DNA from: Chondrus crispus | Lineage: Eukaryota; Rhodophyta; Florideophyceae; Gigartinales; Gigartinaceae | Direction: 5' to 3' | Length of the DNA: 64,000 bases | Assembly: GCF_000350225.1 (NCBI RefSeq) | Contig: NW_005179249.1 | Location: 186,001-250,000 of the forward strand | Part shown: piece after piece, positions 55,166 to 64,000 of the stretch | Position numbering within the stretch: the stretch's first letter is position 1 | Layout: each line of letters begins with the position of its first letter | Position numbers and translations under genes: made by a program | Notes under the pieces: generated by a model | Database searches by the model: none | What the model saw: the letters and a program-made list of their open reading frames with translations, nothing else | What the model was told of the DNA's origin: nothing

Positions 55166-56071
55166 GAGAATCGCACAATTTGTCTGTCCGCTAAACTGAA
55201 CATGCCGGGTGAGAGCCCAACGTTCCCTTTGAACGTCGAGCTATTTGGAAAGGCGATACAGTCTGGTCCATATTCGGGAGCAGCACATTCCTTCGCGCAA
55301 CCACTGCCTGTCATATCCTCAAATCCCGCGCCAGTCGGCCACGCCGCTGCGGTTTCTCAGAAAAATCATGCAATCCCCTCGTGGCATTCGAGGCCAAGTC
55401 CTGTGCTAATACTTCCCGGCTCTCATGCTGCGTCGACGCCTTCCTGAAAACGCACCACGCCAAAGCAAAGTGTTTCGGATTATGAAACAATCGTTCATGA
55501 TGGACACTCGACTGTCGGCAGCGGAATTGCTCAGAGTTTTCCTGCCTCGAAGATACATGCGGCGCAATGGGCGGGGACGTTGCAGCCGCAGCCGGGTGTA
55601 TCAAGGATGCTTCACACTAGCATGCGTTCGAATGCGATGAACACGAATGCAGTGCCTCGACACAGACTCGGCAACGATGGCCATTGTCTTGGTGAAGAGC
55701 AGCGCAATTTCCTTAATTAGCAACATGGAATGGTTATTGGGCGATTTCCGATAATCTGCGAATCGGCTTCTGCCCCAGAAATTGGAGCTACGCGTTCCGT
55801 TCACCCTGCAAGTTTTCCGGTACCCTTACAGTACACGCGCACCAGTCCGAGGGAAGAAGATACCCGAATGAACCACACACTCCTTCCAAGACCGACAATC
55901 AGCGCGTGATCCCGAATAGAACTGCAGCTCCTGTCGCTGTCTCGTGCCCACTCCAACTAATTTGGCGTCGTCGCCCCGCGCGCCGTCGTCCCGCTCGACG
56001 CGCACCGTCTCGTCCCCCCCCCCCCCCCCCGCCGCGCGCCGCGCGGGGTTGTCGCAGAGCATGTCCGCCTC
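55166..56071. other. A/T-rich stretch between two gene fragments
   Basis: No ORF with coding character. It starts and stops at sharp composition changes, has a C13-like homopolymer-rich GC block at about 55975-56050 and no terminal repeats that I can see. Confidence 0.35.
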
Positions 56072-56393
56072 GTGCGGACGACGTTCCCAGATGCCGGGGA
56101 GGAGGCCGCGGGCGCGCCAGCGACACCGGAGCGCAAGGCATGTGGAGGCACCTCGGAAAGCCCGGTCGACGTCGTCAAGTTTGCCTCGAAAAGCGCGCTC
56201 GCGCAGAGGGCTGCCACGCCGTCGCAGGAGTTTGACGCGCAAGTGCTCGGCGGCGCCGTGACGCAGGTGGTGATGCCGACGCCGCACGTGTTTTTCGACC
56301 TCGACTCAATGAGGCCCGGCGCGCTCGGCCTCGACGAGCCGCCCGAGGCGTTCTCGTTGCAGCGCGTGTGGAATGAGCACGCGCTCACGCTGT
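56072..56393 (+). pseudogene. Truncated host-like gene fragment (about 107 aa)
   Basis: GC3-rich frame reading PVDVVKFASKSALAQRAATP, VLGGAVTQVVMPTPHVFFDL, GALGLDEPPEAFSLQRVWNE, ending sharply near 56393 where A/T-rich DNA starts. The minus strand is also open, but codon bias and a plausible protein favour plus. Unrecognised; possibly another exon of the gene at 54818. Confidence 0.35.
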
Positions 56394-57393
56394 TGATACA
56401 ATCGTGTCATTCGTCAACATTAGATGCACTGTACAAGGTTTCCATACAAGGCCTCTTTGTCCCACAAGACTTCGTTGGGGGGGGGACTGGTCTACTCGTG
56501 CTCGTACTGTACCTTCAGTGATCTTTACGTGTGCAGGTGCTTCAACACTGTGCGCCCTACCGACACTTCTTGCACTACTGCAACGGTTCGCCCTACCGAC
56601 ACTGTTCAGCCTACTGACACTGTTCGAACCGACACTGTCTGTTCCTAGGAAACCATCAACTGCTCGAAATAGGATAGGATACATATCGTAGAGGGTTGTC
56701 TTCAGAGCCGAAGAGAGAGAGGGATACGGAACACGGAACGAAGTAAACTTCACGCTTTGGTGAGCATTCAACCTGTCATTAGCAAGACTTTGCTGATGTC
56801 GACTATGAGCCACGACATTGCTGGACCGGACTACACCTGAATTGTTTAATGACGTGGAAAGGACAAGTCCTACATCTCGAGATAAGGTCGATGTACTCTC
56901 GTGATTCTTTTTATGATCTGTACTGTACGTACATTCCACTCTCCGTTGCGAACAGCAACTGCGTCTTAGCTAGATACCGTATTTGTATGCTGCGTTTACT
57001 CTTTGCTTCCCCTAGGTCCGCTGTTCATGAGCCATAAGACTGTTGACAGTCTAGATGACATCATCATTAAAGTGTGCTTTATTGCGTACTTCGAGTTCTT
57101 CTCGCCGAAAGGCTGAAGTATTCTACGAGTGCTAAGCCCGACTACGTGCCGTAGTCAACCTGGGCGATACACACCGGGCCCGCACGATCGCCAAGCGGGG
57201 ACAGAGGACTCGCTCCCGACTCCCTGCGCCGATAGGAACCAGGAGTGCTGCGATAATTCTTTATCCTTCATCTGCCATTACCCCTATTCCTTTCTTCTCT
57301 GCCTTTTTCCCTTATTCCCTATCCATTGCCTCTACAACCCCTGGTGTCAAATTCTATCCCGCGGGTGATCTCGCACCATTTGCTAAGTGCCTT
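56394..57393. other. Stretch without supported genes
   Basis: A/T-rich. It has a decayed short repeat of CCTACCGACACTGTTC-type units (56555-56640). A block at 57130-57245 is GC-rich and LTR-like in composition, but no ends can be defined. Confidence 0.35.
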
Positions 57394-57525
57394 CGCGCAC
57401 TGTCCCCGCGCTCGTGTGCGCTGCCCTCGTGCTCGTGCGCACTGTCCCTGCGCTCGTGCGCACTGTCCTCGCGCTCGTGCGCACTGTCCCTGCGCTCGTG
57501 CGCACTGTCCTCGCGCTCGTGCGCA
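57394..57525. repeat. 24-bp minisatellite
   Basis: Five to six copies of a unit GCGCACTGTCC(C/T)(T/C)GCGCTCGT, alternating two 12-bp half types. 24 bp keeps a reading frame, giving eight-residue repeats on either strand. It directly precedes the gene fragment at 57541. Confidence 0.8.
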
Positions 57526-57540
57526 TCTCTACCGTCACAC

Positions 57541-57850
57541 ACACTCGAGACGCCGCCTTCGGCGTCTCGCCCCAAGACGCACAACACACGCCGCGGTGGG
57601 TGTATGCGGTTGTCGCGCAGGTCAAGCGGGAAGAGGAGAATGCCGTCGTTGGCCCCCACGATGTTACGGACGCGGAGGACGCCGACCAGCCGTCGGTCCT
57701 GTGCACGCTGCCAAAGGAGCTTGGCTCGCTTGCGGAATAGCTCGAGCCCGGGTACCATGTTCTTTTCGGTAACTTTGCGGTCAAGCCGAACGGGAACTCG
57801 TTTAATCTTGCTTGTACGGCTCTGACTACCTGCTATTATTCCAAGAAAAC
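57541..57850 (+). pseudogene. Host-like gene fragment with internal stop
   Basis: GC3-rich plus-strand frame: TPRWVYAVVAQVKREEENAV, DVTDAEDADQPSVLCTLPKE, a TAG at 57738-57740, then in the same frame LEPGYHVLFGNFAVKPNGNS. The frame loses coding character near 57850. The opposite strand is open as well but its product is unusually Arg-rich. Not recognised. Confidence 0.35.
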
Positions 57851-58180
57851 GTGCACAGGGCCCTCAGACACTGTGGACAAAGCCGTGATGCGAGATATCA
57901 CCAACATTAGCGGGAGAGAAGGAAAGCGTCACAGCACTGATGCAGTTCTTTCACAAGCTGGTTCGGTGGTTTCTACAAGACAGGCGAGCGGTCTTGCTAG
58001 TCCACAATCCCAGGAAGAGTTTGTGTGCCACGCACGCCTAGTGGCATCGACGAAGAAGCAGGATGATATTTCAGCAACATTGCGAGGATGGTGTAACGGT
58101 GACAGTTGCAGGACCAAGACTGAAACAACAAGCAATGAGAGCGAGTGTCGGCGATGAGTTTCTTCTTCAGGAAATGAAAT

Positions 58181-58702
58181 TTGCGTCGAAGAGCGTTTCT
58201 ACATGTGGGATCGAGGGATGCCCCTATCGTCCGACAACATGAGCTACTGAGAGTTTGCTATTCCAAGCGTGCAGTGACAGTCTGCTCTTCCGTACGAACA
58301 GCCCATGCTCTAATTCGCATTCACGGAGCGGGACCAAGAACAGAGCAAAAAAAGGTTATCCTGTCGGTTTCTGACTACAACAATGCAGTGACCTCGTCGC
58401 TCACACAAGCAATCACCTCTGGTGACACTGCACGTGACATGGGACTACCTGGACACGAATATAAGGAATCGGACGGGAAGAATACGCGTTGGCAAAGTAC
58501 ACTACGCCGTAATTGCTTCGAAGCATTGTTCTGGTCCCATAGTGAAGAATCACTCAGCGAAGGCGAAAAAATAGAAAGGGCCGCTGACTTGTTGTCTAGG
58601 CTAAAAGCGAAGCTCTGGTTGGAGACGTTGATTGTTTACCCGGACAAGGAAGCGCGGCTACCAGGGGTTAGCGCATGCGTTCCCTGCCAACGCGCTACGT
58701 AG
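58181..58702 (+). CDS. Unrecognised ORF, 173 codons
   Basis: An uninterrupted frame with no GC3 bias, mixed composition, and one helical charged segment (SEESLSEGEKIERAADLLSR). There is no family, motif or conserved partner in this window. A shorter upstream ORF at 57873-58157 (95 codons) is in a different frame and equally unsupported. It may be part of a decayed transposon. Confidence 0.2.
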   Translation: MRRRAFLHVGSRDAPIVRQHELLRVCYSKRAVTVCSSVRTAHALIRIHGAGPRTEQKKVILSVSDYNNAVTSSLTQAITSGDTARDMGLPGHEYKESDGKNTRWQSTLRRNCFEALFWSHSEESLSEGEKIERAADLLSRLKAKLWLETLIVYPDKEARLPGVSACVPCQRAT

Positions 58703-60883
58703 TTGCCGTATCCATGACGAATATTCTGCAATCAGAGGGGCATGATTCTCGGAGGGGGAGGTGTGCGCGTAGTGGCTACCGACCAAGAGTGGTTGTACAT
58801 TAGCGTGATTGGACACGACACGAAAGATGCAAAAGAAGTTTTTTATAAGCAAGAGGAAGTTTTGGGACGTGTCGTTCTGGCCAGGTAAAGTCTGTGAGTC
58901 ATCGATTATAGGCCTGCGGATATGAATGGAAAAGCGGTTCACAAGGGCGACAGTGCGGCGGGTTAGACGGGTGATCTCGACAAGCACAAGAGTAATCGGG
59001 TGCTACCCTGTTTCACAAACGGACGTTTCATGCTGTGGCAGTTTTGCAAGTGAGCTGCCGTACGGCGTGGGTGCTACGGTTTATCCTGTTGCGCCTCAGC
59101 TGCCTCTCCTCCACAGTGACAAGGAGTGCAAGCTGTGAGAACAAGTAGTGAGAAGTACGAGCACAAGCAAAACGAAGCAAGAACGCGACGTCGAAAGTTT
59201 TTTGGTGCGGGTTTGCTCGTCACACGAAGTGGCTTACAGCACCCAAAGGTGAAGAACAAAGGCACGAAGGGGGAGGTGGAACGCTGGGTGACGGAGCGGA
59301 CAGTTGCGGCGGTGATTGGCGGCTGCGCAACTCTTCGACGGTAGAGTCTACCGTGGCCTTCGGCCACACATCCTCCTGTTTTCTTTACCTGGCTCACTTT
59401 CCCCTATTGGGGCAACAGAGTACTGTATGGTGAACCGCTGGACTGCTTCCTCCCTGAAGAGCAATACTACTGTAGCGACAGGTAAAGTTTAAGCCAAGAG
59501 TAGTTTCAGGACGATCGCACCCATATAGTCGATTGCCCGTATCTAACATGATATGTACAGCGCCGATTTCATCAATTCACTAGAATTGAGCTTGACTGCG
59601 TCATTCAATCTGGAATGCATTAAGGACGCATCCGCACATGCAACGCAGCATTTACACAGATCTCGAAAGCAACTCTGAACAGAATAAACACAACAACATC
59701 ATCAGCCTTCTCAGCCCTGACCATCGTCTGACACTTGATGCGTACTGCAAAGAGGGGCAACTATTTTGTGCACGGACAGGGTTGTTGTCATGTGGGGGAT
59801 GTGTCCAAGTGGCAGTGTTCCCACCGCAGGGAGCAGCATCTGACATGTCGGTAAAAAACTGTAAAGATACCACAGACACCTACTGTACGAAAATAGACGG
59901 AGCACTTTACACTGTTAAGATACGATACTCTCTGTATTGAGTTATGACCCCATGGACAACAGCCGTCGTTTTTTGATAGCGTTAGATTGCATGGGTGAAG
60001 TTCTGGTATGGAAACAAGAATTTTTTGTTTGAATAGGTATTGATACATATTGAGGATACAGTTCCACACCTCAACTCTTCCTCTCTGGTTTTACGAAAGG
60101 ATCACGTAATACGTTAGCACTCTACTGTAGTGATGTCACTACAATTGACACCAGTGTCAACACCAAAGGTAGATTCGATTCGGTATAATCGGACCCGTAG
60201 TAAATGGCCCTATCTAACAAGCTACAGTATTGATTTCCTCAATTCAGCAGAATTGAGGTCGACTACGTCACATGATCTGGAACGCCCTGAGACCACATCT
60301 GCAGATGCAAAGTAGTATAAATTGGGTCTCGTGCGGCAACCCTAAGAAAATAGAACACACAAGTTCAAGAATCCTGCTTCTCATCGCTTTTATTTGAACT
60401 AAAACGGGGTACATCGCGATGCCTACACACACAGCCAACTAAGGATACCCCTCGCGGGTAATTTTACGAGCAATTACACTTCATGAAAGGGACTTGAAAT
60501 TGTTTTGCGATGTATTGGCATTGAGACTGAAACAGCTGTCGTCGACTTCCAGACTAACAAAAGAATTAGATAATCCCATTGTGACCCCTTGAGTCCATTC
60601 TAACAACTGCGCTCCATGTGGTGCGGGTAGCTCAGCGAGCAGTCCTAATAATGATGACTGCGGCAGCAATATCCGTAGTACGCGTGATGATGATACCAGC
60701 AACGATAGAGATAGCAATGGCCGTCATAGTGATGCCAGTAACGTTTAGCCTGGGTGGCACAGTAAGGAGAATTATCCTTATTAAGGTAAATTGATATCAA
60801 CACATGAAATGATTAGGACACACAATCACAGCTGCAGTCACTAATGGACACGATGTCACTTTAAAGTCGAGATTGATAGCACA
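58703..60883. other. Stretch with decayed repeats, no supported gene
   Basis: Two direct copies about 110 bp long (59536-59655 and 60205-60320; shared strings TATCTAACA, CAATTCA.(C/A)AGAATTGAG, TCTGGAA) lie 665 bp apart. Between them is the GGAGCACTT..GTTAAGATACGATACTCTC repeat also found at 26424-26484. This looks like a small decayed element with terminal direct repeats. A short frame at 58741-58890 (VRVVATDQEWLYISVIGHDT) could be an exon remnant. Confidence 0.4.
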
Positions 60884-61420
60884 ATGCAACTGCTCCTCGA
60901 CGTAGCACTTAAAATGGGAGCACAAAACTTGTTTGGCAGACCTATTAAAGGATTCATTGCATGGCGAACGTTTAAGCGCGAGGATTTACTGGAGTCAAGA
61001 CAGCGCTTTTATTCGTTAGAGAGGTACAGGCAACCTCTCAATAAATTTCAACCCTTGGCGGACGTCATCGCAGACCTCTCAACAGACCGTTTGCAGTACG
61101 CGGACAATCTTGCGAAATATGATTGTCATAGCCATGTGATTCTGAATGTTGTACAAAGTCGAGACCCGGTGACGTGGCGTGAAAGAGATAGACTCAAAAA
61201 AATAGCTAAACGGCGAAGAAGGAGAAGAATTGAGTTCTTTAGCGCTGGCGATGGAAAGCGGTTACGTCTGGATACTACTGGCCACAAACAAACTCAGGCA
61301 ATTCTAGAGGTAGCGCAGTACAGAGTAAAGTCCCTTTCCAGTGACAAAAAAGGGGTTCCACCAATTGGGGCGTTTTTGTCACTACAGAGGGAATGTCACT
61401 GTAGCCAGTATTCTCTGTAA
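60884..61420 (+). CDS. Unrecognised ORF, 178 codons, basic tract
   Basis: Begins MQLLLDVALKMGAQNLFG and contains a strongly basic KKIAKRRRRRRIEFF tract (about residues 105-120) that could be a nuclear localisation signal. It ends amid the GTGACAAAAA inverted repeat at 61340-61387. A/T-rich codons like the transposase downstream. It may be an accessory transposon protein, but no motif supports that. Confidence 0.25.
   Translation: MQLLLDVALKMGAQNLFGRPIKGFIAWRTFKREDLLESRQRFYSLERYRQPLNKFQPLADVIADLSTDRLQYADNLAKYDCHSHVILNVVQSRDPVTWRERDRLKKIAKRRRRRRIEFFSAGDGKRLRLDTTGHKQTQAILEVAQYRVKSLSSDKKGVPPIGAFLSLQRECHCSQYSL
61340..61387. repeat. Inverted repeat GTGACAAAAA...TTTTTGTCAC
   Basis: Arms of 10 bp; the same CAGTGACAAAAAA string recurs at about 61520. 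It may be a transposon end sequence present more than once near the transposase gene. Confidence 0.45.
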
Positions 61421-61492
61421 TGCTCATGTAAGCAGTTCATGCACGCTGTACCTGACTCCGTCCCCAAATGATACATCGATTGTGTCGCAATA

Positions 61493-61971
61493 TAAAGGGG
61501 GGTTGCTGGTGTTGTCGGACAGTGACAAAAAAATCGGACATGCAAAATATTTTGAAAAATATCTCCGACACGGGCCAAGGAGCACCGCCGCGCGTAACGG
61601 CGCCAGATAGTGCGCCGTATATCAGAACGACGTGGTTGAAATTAAAGAAAAAATATCTCAATCGATTGCTTACGGCTTTCTACGTATAAGTGTGCAACAA
61701 CCCAAAAATACAAAATAGGCGGACTTTTCTATTTTTTATTTATTTGCTTGGATGTCCGATCTTAATGCTCGGTTGAGGTGCAAAAGTGTCCGCGCGCTTC
61801 AATCTCACTCCTCTTCTGTGTCCGTGGTTGTTTTCGCCAAGTCCCAGTGGACGACAGGCTGAGAGTGTCCCCGTTGCAAAACGTAAAAAATGGTGATTGC
61901 TTGACAATTACAAGTACTTTTTCCTTTTAATATTGAGGTTTTTGTCCGACGTCTCCAGCACCCCCCCTTTA
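61493..61971. mobile_element. MITE-like element, 479 bp
   Basis: Imperfect terminal inverted repeats of about 29 bp: TAAAGGGGGGTTGCTGG..GTCGGACA on the left and, inverted on the right, TAAAGGGGGGGTGCTGG..GTCGGACA. A/T-rich inside with no coding potential. It ends 130 bp before the transposase ATG, so it could also be the decayed 5' end of that transposon. No clear target duplication beyond TA/TTA. Confidence 0.55.
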
Positions 61972-62101
61972 CCAACATGCAACGTAAACACCTCACCAGC
62001 GTAAAGTTCTCTGCGAGGGGCCCTTCGAGTCCCGAGACCTTCCTTCCTGTTCCGTCACGCCCCCATCCCCTCTGAACGCCTCAAATCACGCCCCCTCTGG
62101 T

Positions 62102-64000
62102 ATGATGTCGATGGCAGAACCAACGAATCAAGCCAGAAAGCGAAGTCACACTCTCCTTACCACGAAGAAGGAGGCCTTGCGCCTCCTCGGCGCACGTGAC
62201 GATGGAACCTTCGGACGACCTTACCTCAACCCAAAAAACCAACAGCCATATACCGTGAAGTCAGTAGCAGAATTTCTGCACGTCCAAAGGACTGCTGTTT
62301 ACAACTGGAAAAGAAACGCCCCTGCCATTATGCAGACTGATGAGTCACTAAAAAGCAACAAGAAACGGAAAACAATTAGAAAATGCGACCACCCAGAACT
62401 ACATCAAGCATTGAATACTTACATCCGAAGCAGGATTAACTACTTACGAGGTGAGTCTATCTTTAGAGAAGATGTCATACGAAAGATTGCCTTCGAGATC
62501 CGAGACGAGATGGTAACTAAATTGGAAACCAAATTGGTAACTAACGAGAGCCAACCAGAAAGAGCTCTTCTCGAGGATAGAATGTTCTCTTTGAAAGCAT
62601 TTAAAGGTAGCAAGCATTGGTTTCATAACTTTATGGATCGGAACCACCTGGCAAGTTTTAAACCTCGAGGACAGAACGGCATGCATGAGGCAAAATTCGT
62701 AGAGAATGCCAGATCAAGATTGCGCCGATTAGTTTGCACAACAATCCCGACAGATCTCATGAATACAGATGAGGTAGCTGTACTGTATCGCTCATTCCCT
62801 TCACGTACAGTGGGTACTACAGATCGCGCGTCCTCCTACACAAGAATCAAGGATAGGCTCACAGCTGTTCTCACTGTATTTGCAGATGGAGTTAAAGCAC
62901 CTTTGGTTATAATAGGAAAGTCAAAGAGGCCTAAATCATTTCCTAAGCGTTTCGACCCAACGCGAGATTTGGGAATATACTATTATAATCAAGGTCATGC
63001 TTGGAATACACAATATCTTTGAGAGAAACAGGTCACTGCACTAGATAAAGCAGCTGCCACTCAAGGTCGAAAAGTTTTACATCTGGTGGACAACTGCTCG
63101 GCGCATGCTATTGATTACAGCAGCTTTAAAAATGTCGAGACCCAGTTTCTGCCACCTAACCTCACATCTGTGGTACAGCCTGTAGACGCCTCCATTGGAA
63201 GATCTTTTAAAGCGGCATTTAGGAGGTTGTTGGTTAATCACGTACTGGAGTATGTCAATGTACAGATGGCGAAACCCCCTGAGTGTCGAGAGTCATTTAA
63301 GCTTTCAAAAGCTGTGACGATTTATGATGCGGTGTGTATGATGGCAACAGCGTGGAACGTCGTGCCGACAAAGGTGGTTATTAATGGTTGGCTGAGTTGT
63401 GACATACTGGCACCTTATCAAGACAGAGAGCTCCGTGCTGCTTTATTATCTGCCACAGATTGTGGGAAGAGTGCCAAGCTGCCACACAGTAGAACACTGT
63501 TACAAATACAGAACACAATATCTGAGCATCGGTCACGGGAAGCAAAGTGTCAGGGCGCTGACTATCTTAAATATCTTGAGAACACTACTGTACAAAGTGA
63601 TGTTGACTGTACAAACCATAACATAACGCAACCTGAATGGCTCGATGGTGTTATGGAGCACTTGGCTGATGATCTCAGGGGACTCGAGAATTGCTCCGTT
63701 ATTGATAATTTAGACGTTTCTGAACTCAGTTCTTTTTTTAATGCGGAACAAGAGGAGGATACAAGCCATCCGATTGAGGGTAATTCTATTCACGATGTGG
63801 TCTCGTGTGTGTTGGACAGTGATAATTCTGCCGAGGGAGCGGAGGATGAGGATGCCGATGCCATTGAGGCACCCCCGAAAGGCTCTGTGGGTCGTTGGCA
63901 AGCATCAGCACGTGCTCTTATTTGTGAGACTGAGGTGCTGCTCGCTGAGAGCCATCAAGCGATTAACAGCTCTCGTTCTCGGGAGATGCTGCAGCTTCTC
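62102..64000 (+). pseudogene. Pogo/Tigger-type DDD transposase, runs off right edge
   Basis: Starts MMSMAEPTNQARKR. N-terminal psq-like helix-turn-helix (YTVKSVAEFLHVQRTAVYNW, about residues 55-80), then a CENP-B-type HTH ending in SKHWFHNFMDRNHLASF. The DDE_1 catalytic core has D223 in NTDEVAVLYR, D330 in HLVDNCSAH and D362 in QPVDASIGRSFK (31 residues between the second and third), the usual pogo/Tigger triad. An in-frame TGA at 63020-63022 interrupts it; after it the same frame is open to the window edge with an acidic tail (EGAEDEDADAIE). Either a single recent nonsense change or a recoded stop. The transposase would cut and paste the element at TA sites in the nucleus. Confidence 0.8.

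Noticed and set aside
55826-56388. Minus-strand GC-rich ORFs
   Set aside because: Shadow of the GC3-rich plus-strand frame; Gly/Arg/Ala-rich products with no plausible fold.
57354-57758. Minus-strand ORF including the minisatellite, briefly considered as an LSm-like protein
   Set aside because: No Sm motif pattern on inspection; the plus strand gives a better balanced protein that continues in frame past the stop.
61500-61545. CAGTGACAAAAAA at about 61520 as the 5' end of the pogo element
   Set aside because: No TA target site next to it and the matching 3' end is outside the window; kept only as a candidate string.
1-64000. CRISPR arrays, bacterial operons, riboswitches, rRNA genes
   Set aside because: No regularly spaced repeats, no ribosome-binding-site-led operons and no rRNA sequence; the content is eukaryotic transposons.

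Overview
Eukaryotic, repeat-dominated DNA with no intact host gene that I can support. The window is a nest of LTR retrotransposons (three Ty3/gypsy lineages, one of them present as two copies, plus one Ty1/copia fossil), solo LTRs, DNA-transposon pieces and truncated GC-rich gene fragments. A HAT/TPR fragment resembling chloroplast RNA-maturation proteins (HCF107/MBB1 type), the C-rich gene leaders and the nested LTR elements would fit a photosynthetic eukaryote such as a red alga. That assignment is an inference, not a proof.

Layout. (1) 1-26370: element D, a minus-strand chromodomain Ty3/gypsy element whose left end lies outside or near the window edge. Its pol is split by element A (5574-20722, minus strand), a 15 kb chromodomain Ty3/gypsy element. 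A solo LTR of another family (19753-20401) sits inside A's 5' LTR. (2) 26479-31609: element E, a heavily decayed minus-strand Ty1/copia element split by a solo LTR (26954-27529, TSD CTAAG) and carrying a 58-bp palindrome. (3) 31716-54590: element C, a plus-strand Ty3/gypsy element with TSD AACTG. Its 5' LTR was hit by element B (32016-47676, TSD CTTTC), a second member of A's family. Its 3' LTR was hit by a 959-bp terminal-inverted-repeat transposon carrying a host HAT/TPR gene fragment. (4) 54596-64000: truncated host-like coding pieces, a 24-bp minisatellite, unrecognised ORFs, a 479-bp MITE-like element, and a pogo/Tigger-type transposase running off the right edge.

The most notable observation is that A and B each carry a long intact ORF (575 and 577 codons) antisense to gag-pol, between pol and the 3' LTR. 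The two proteins are clearly homologous but strongly diverged, whereas gag through RNase H and the R-U5 part of the LTR are nearly identical between the same elements. This suggests that two lineages exchanged halves while both kept the antisense gene. The antisense protein matches no family I recognise. A further coiled-coil ORF at the left edge (in element D's 3' direction) and an antisense ORF in C's 3' region occupy comparable positions.

A second theme is a shared promoter-like motif, TACTGTAC, often palindromic, in the LTRs of four or more otherwise unrelated families. In A and B it lies at a fixed distance upstream of a TATA box although most of U3 has diverged. All alignments and identities here were judged by eye.
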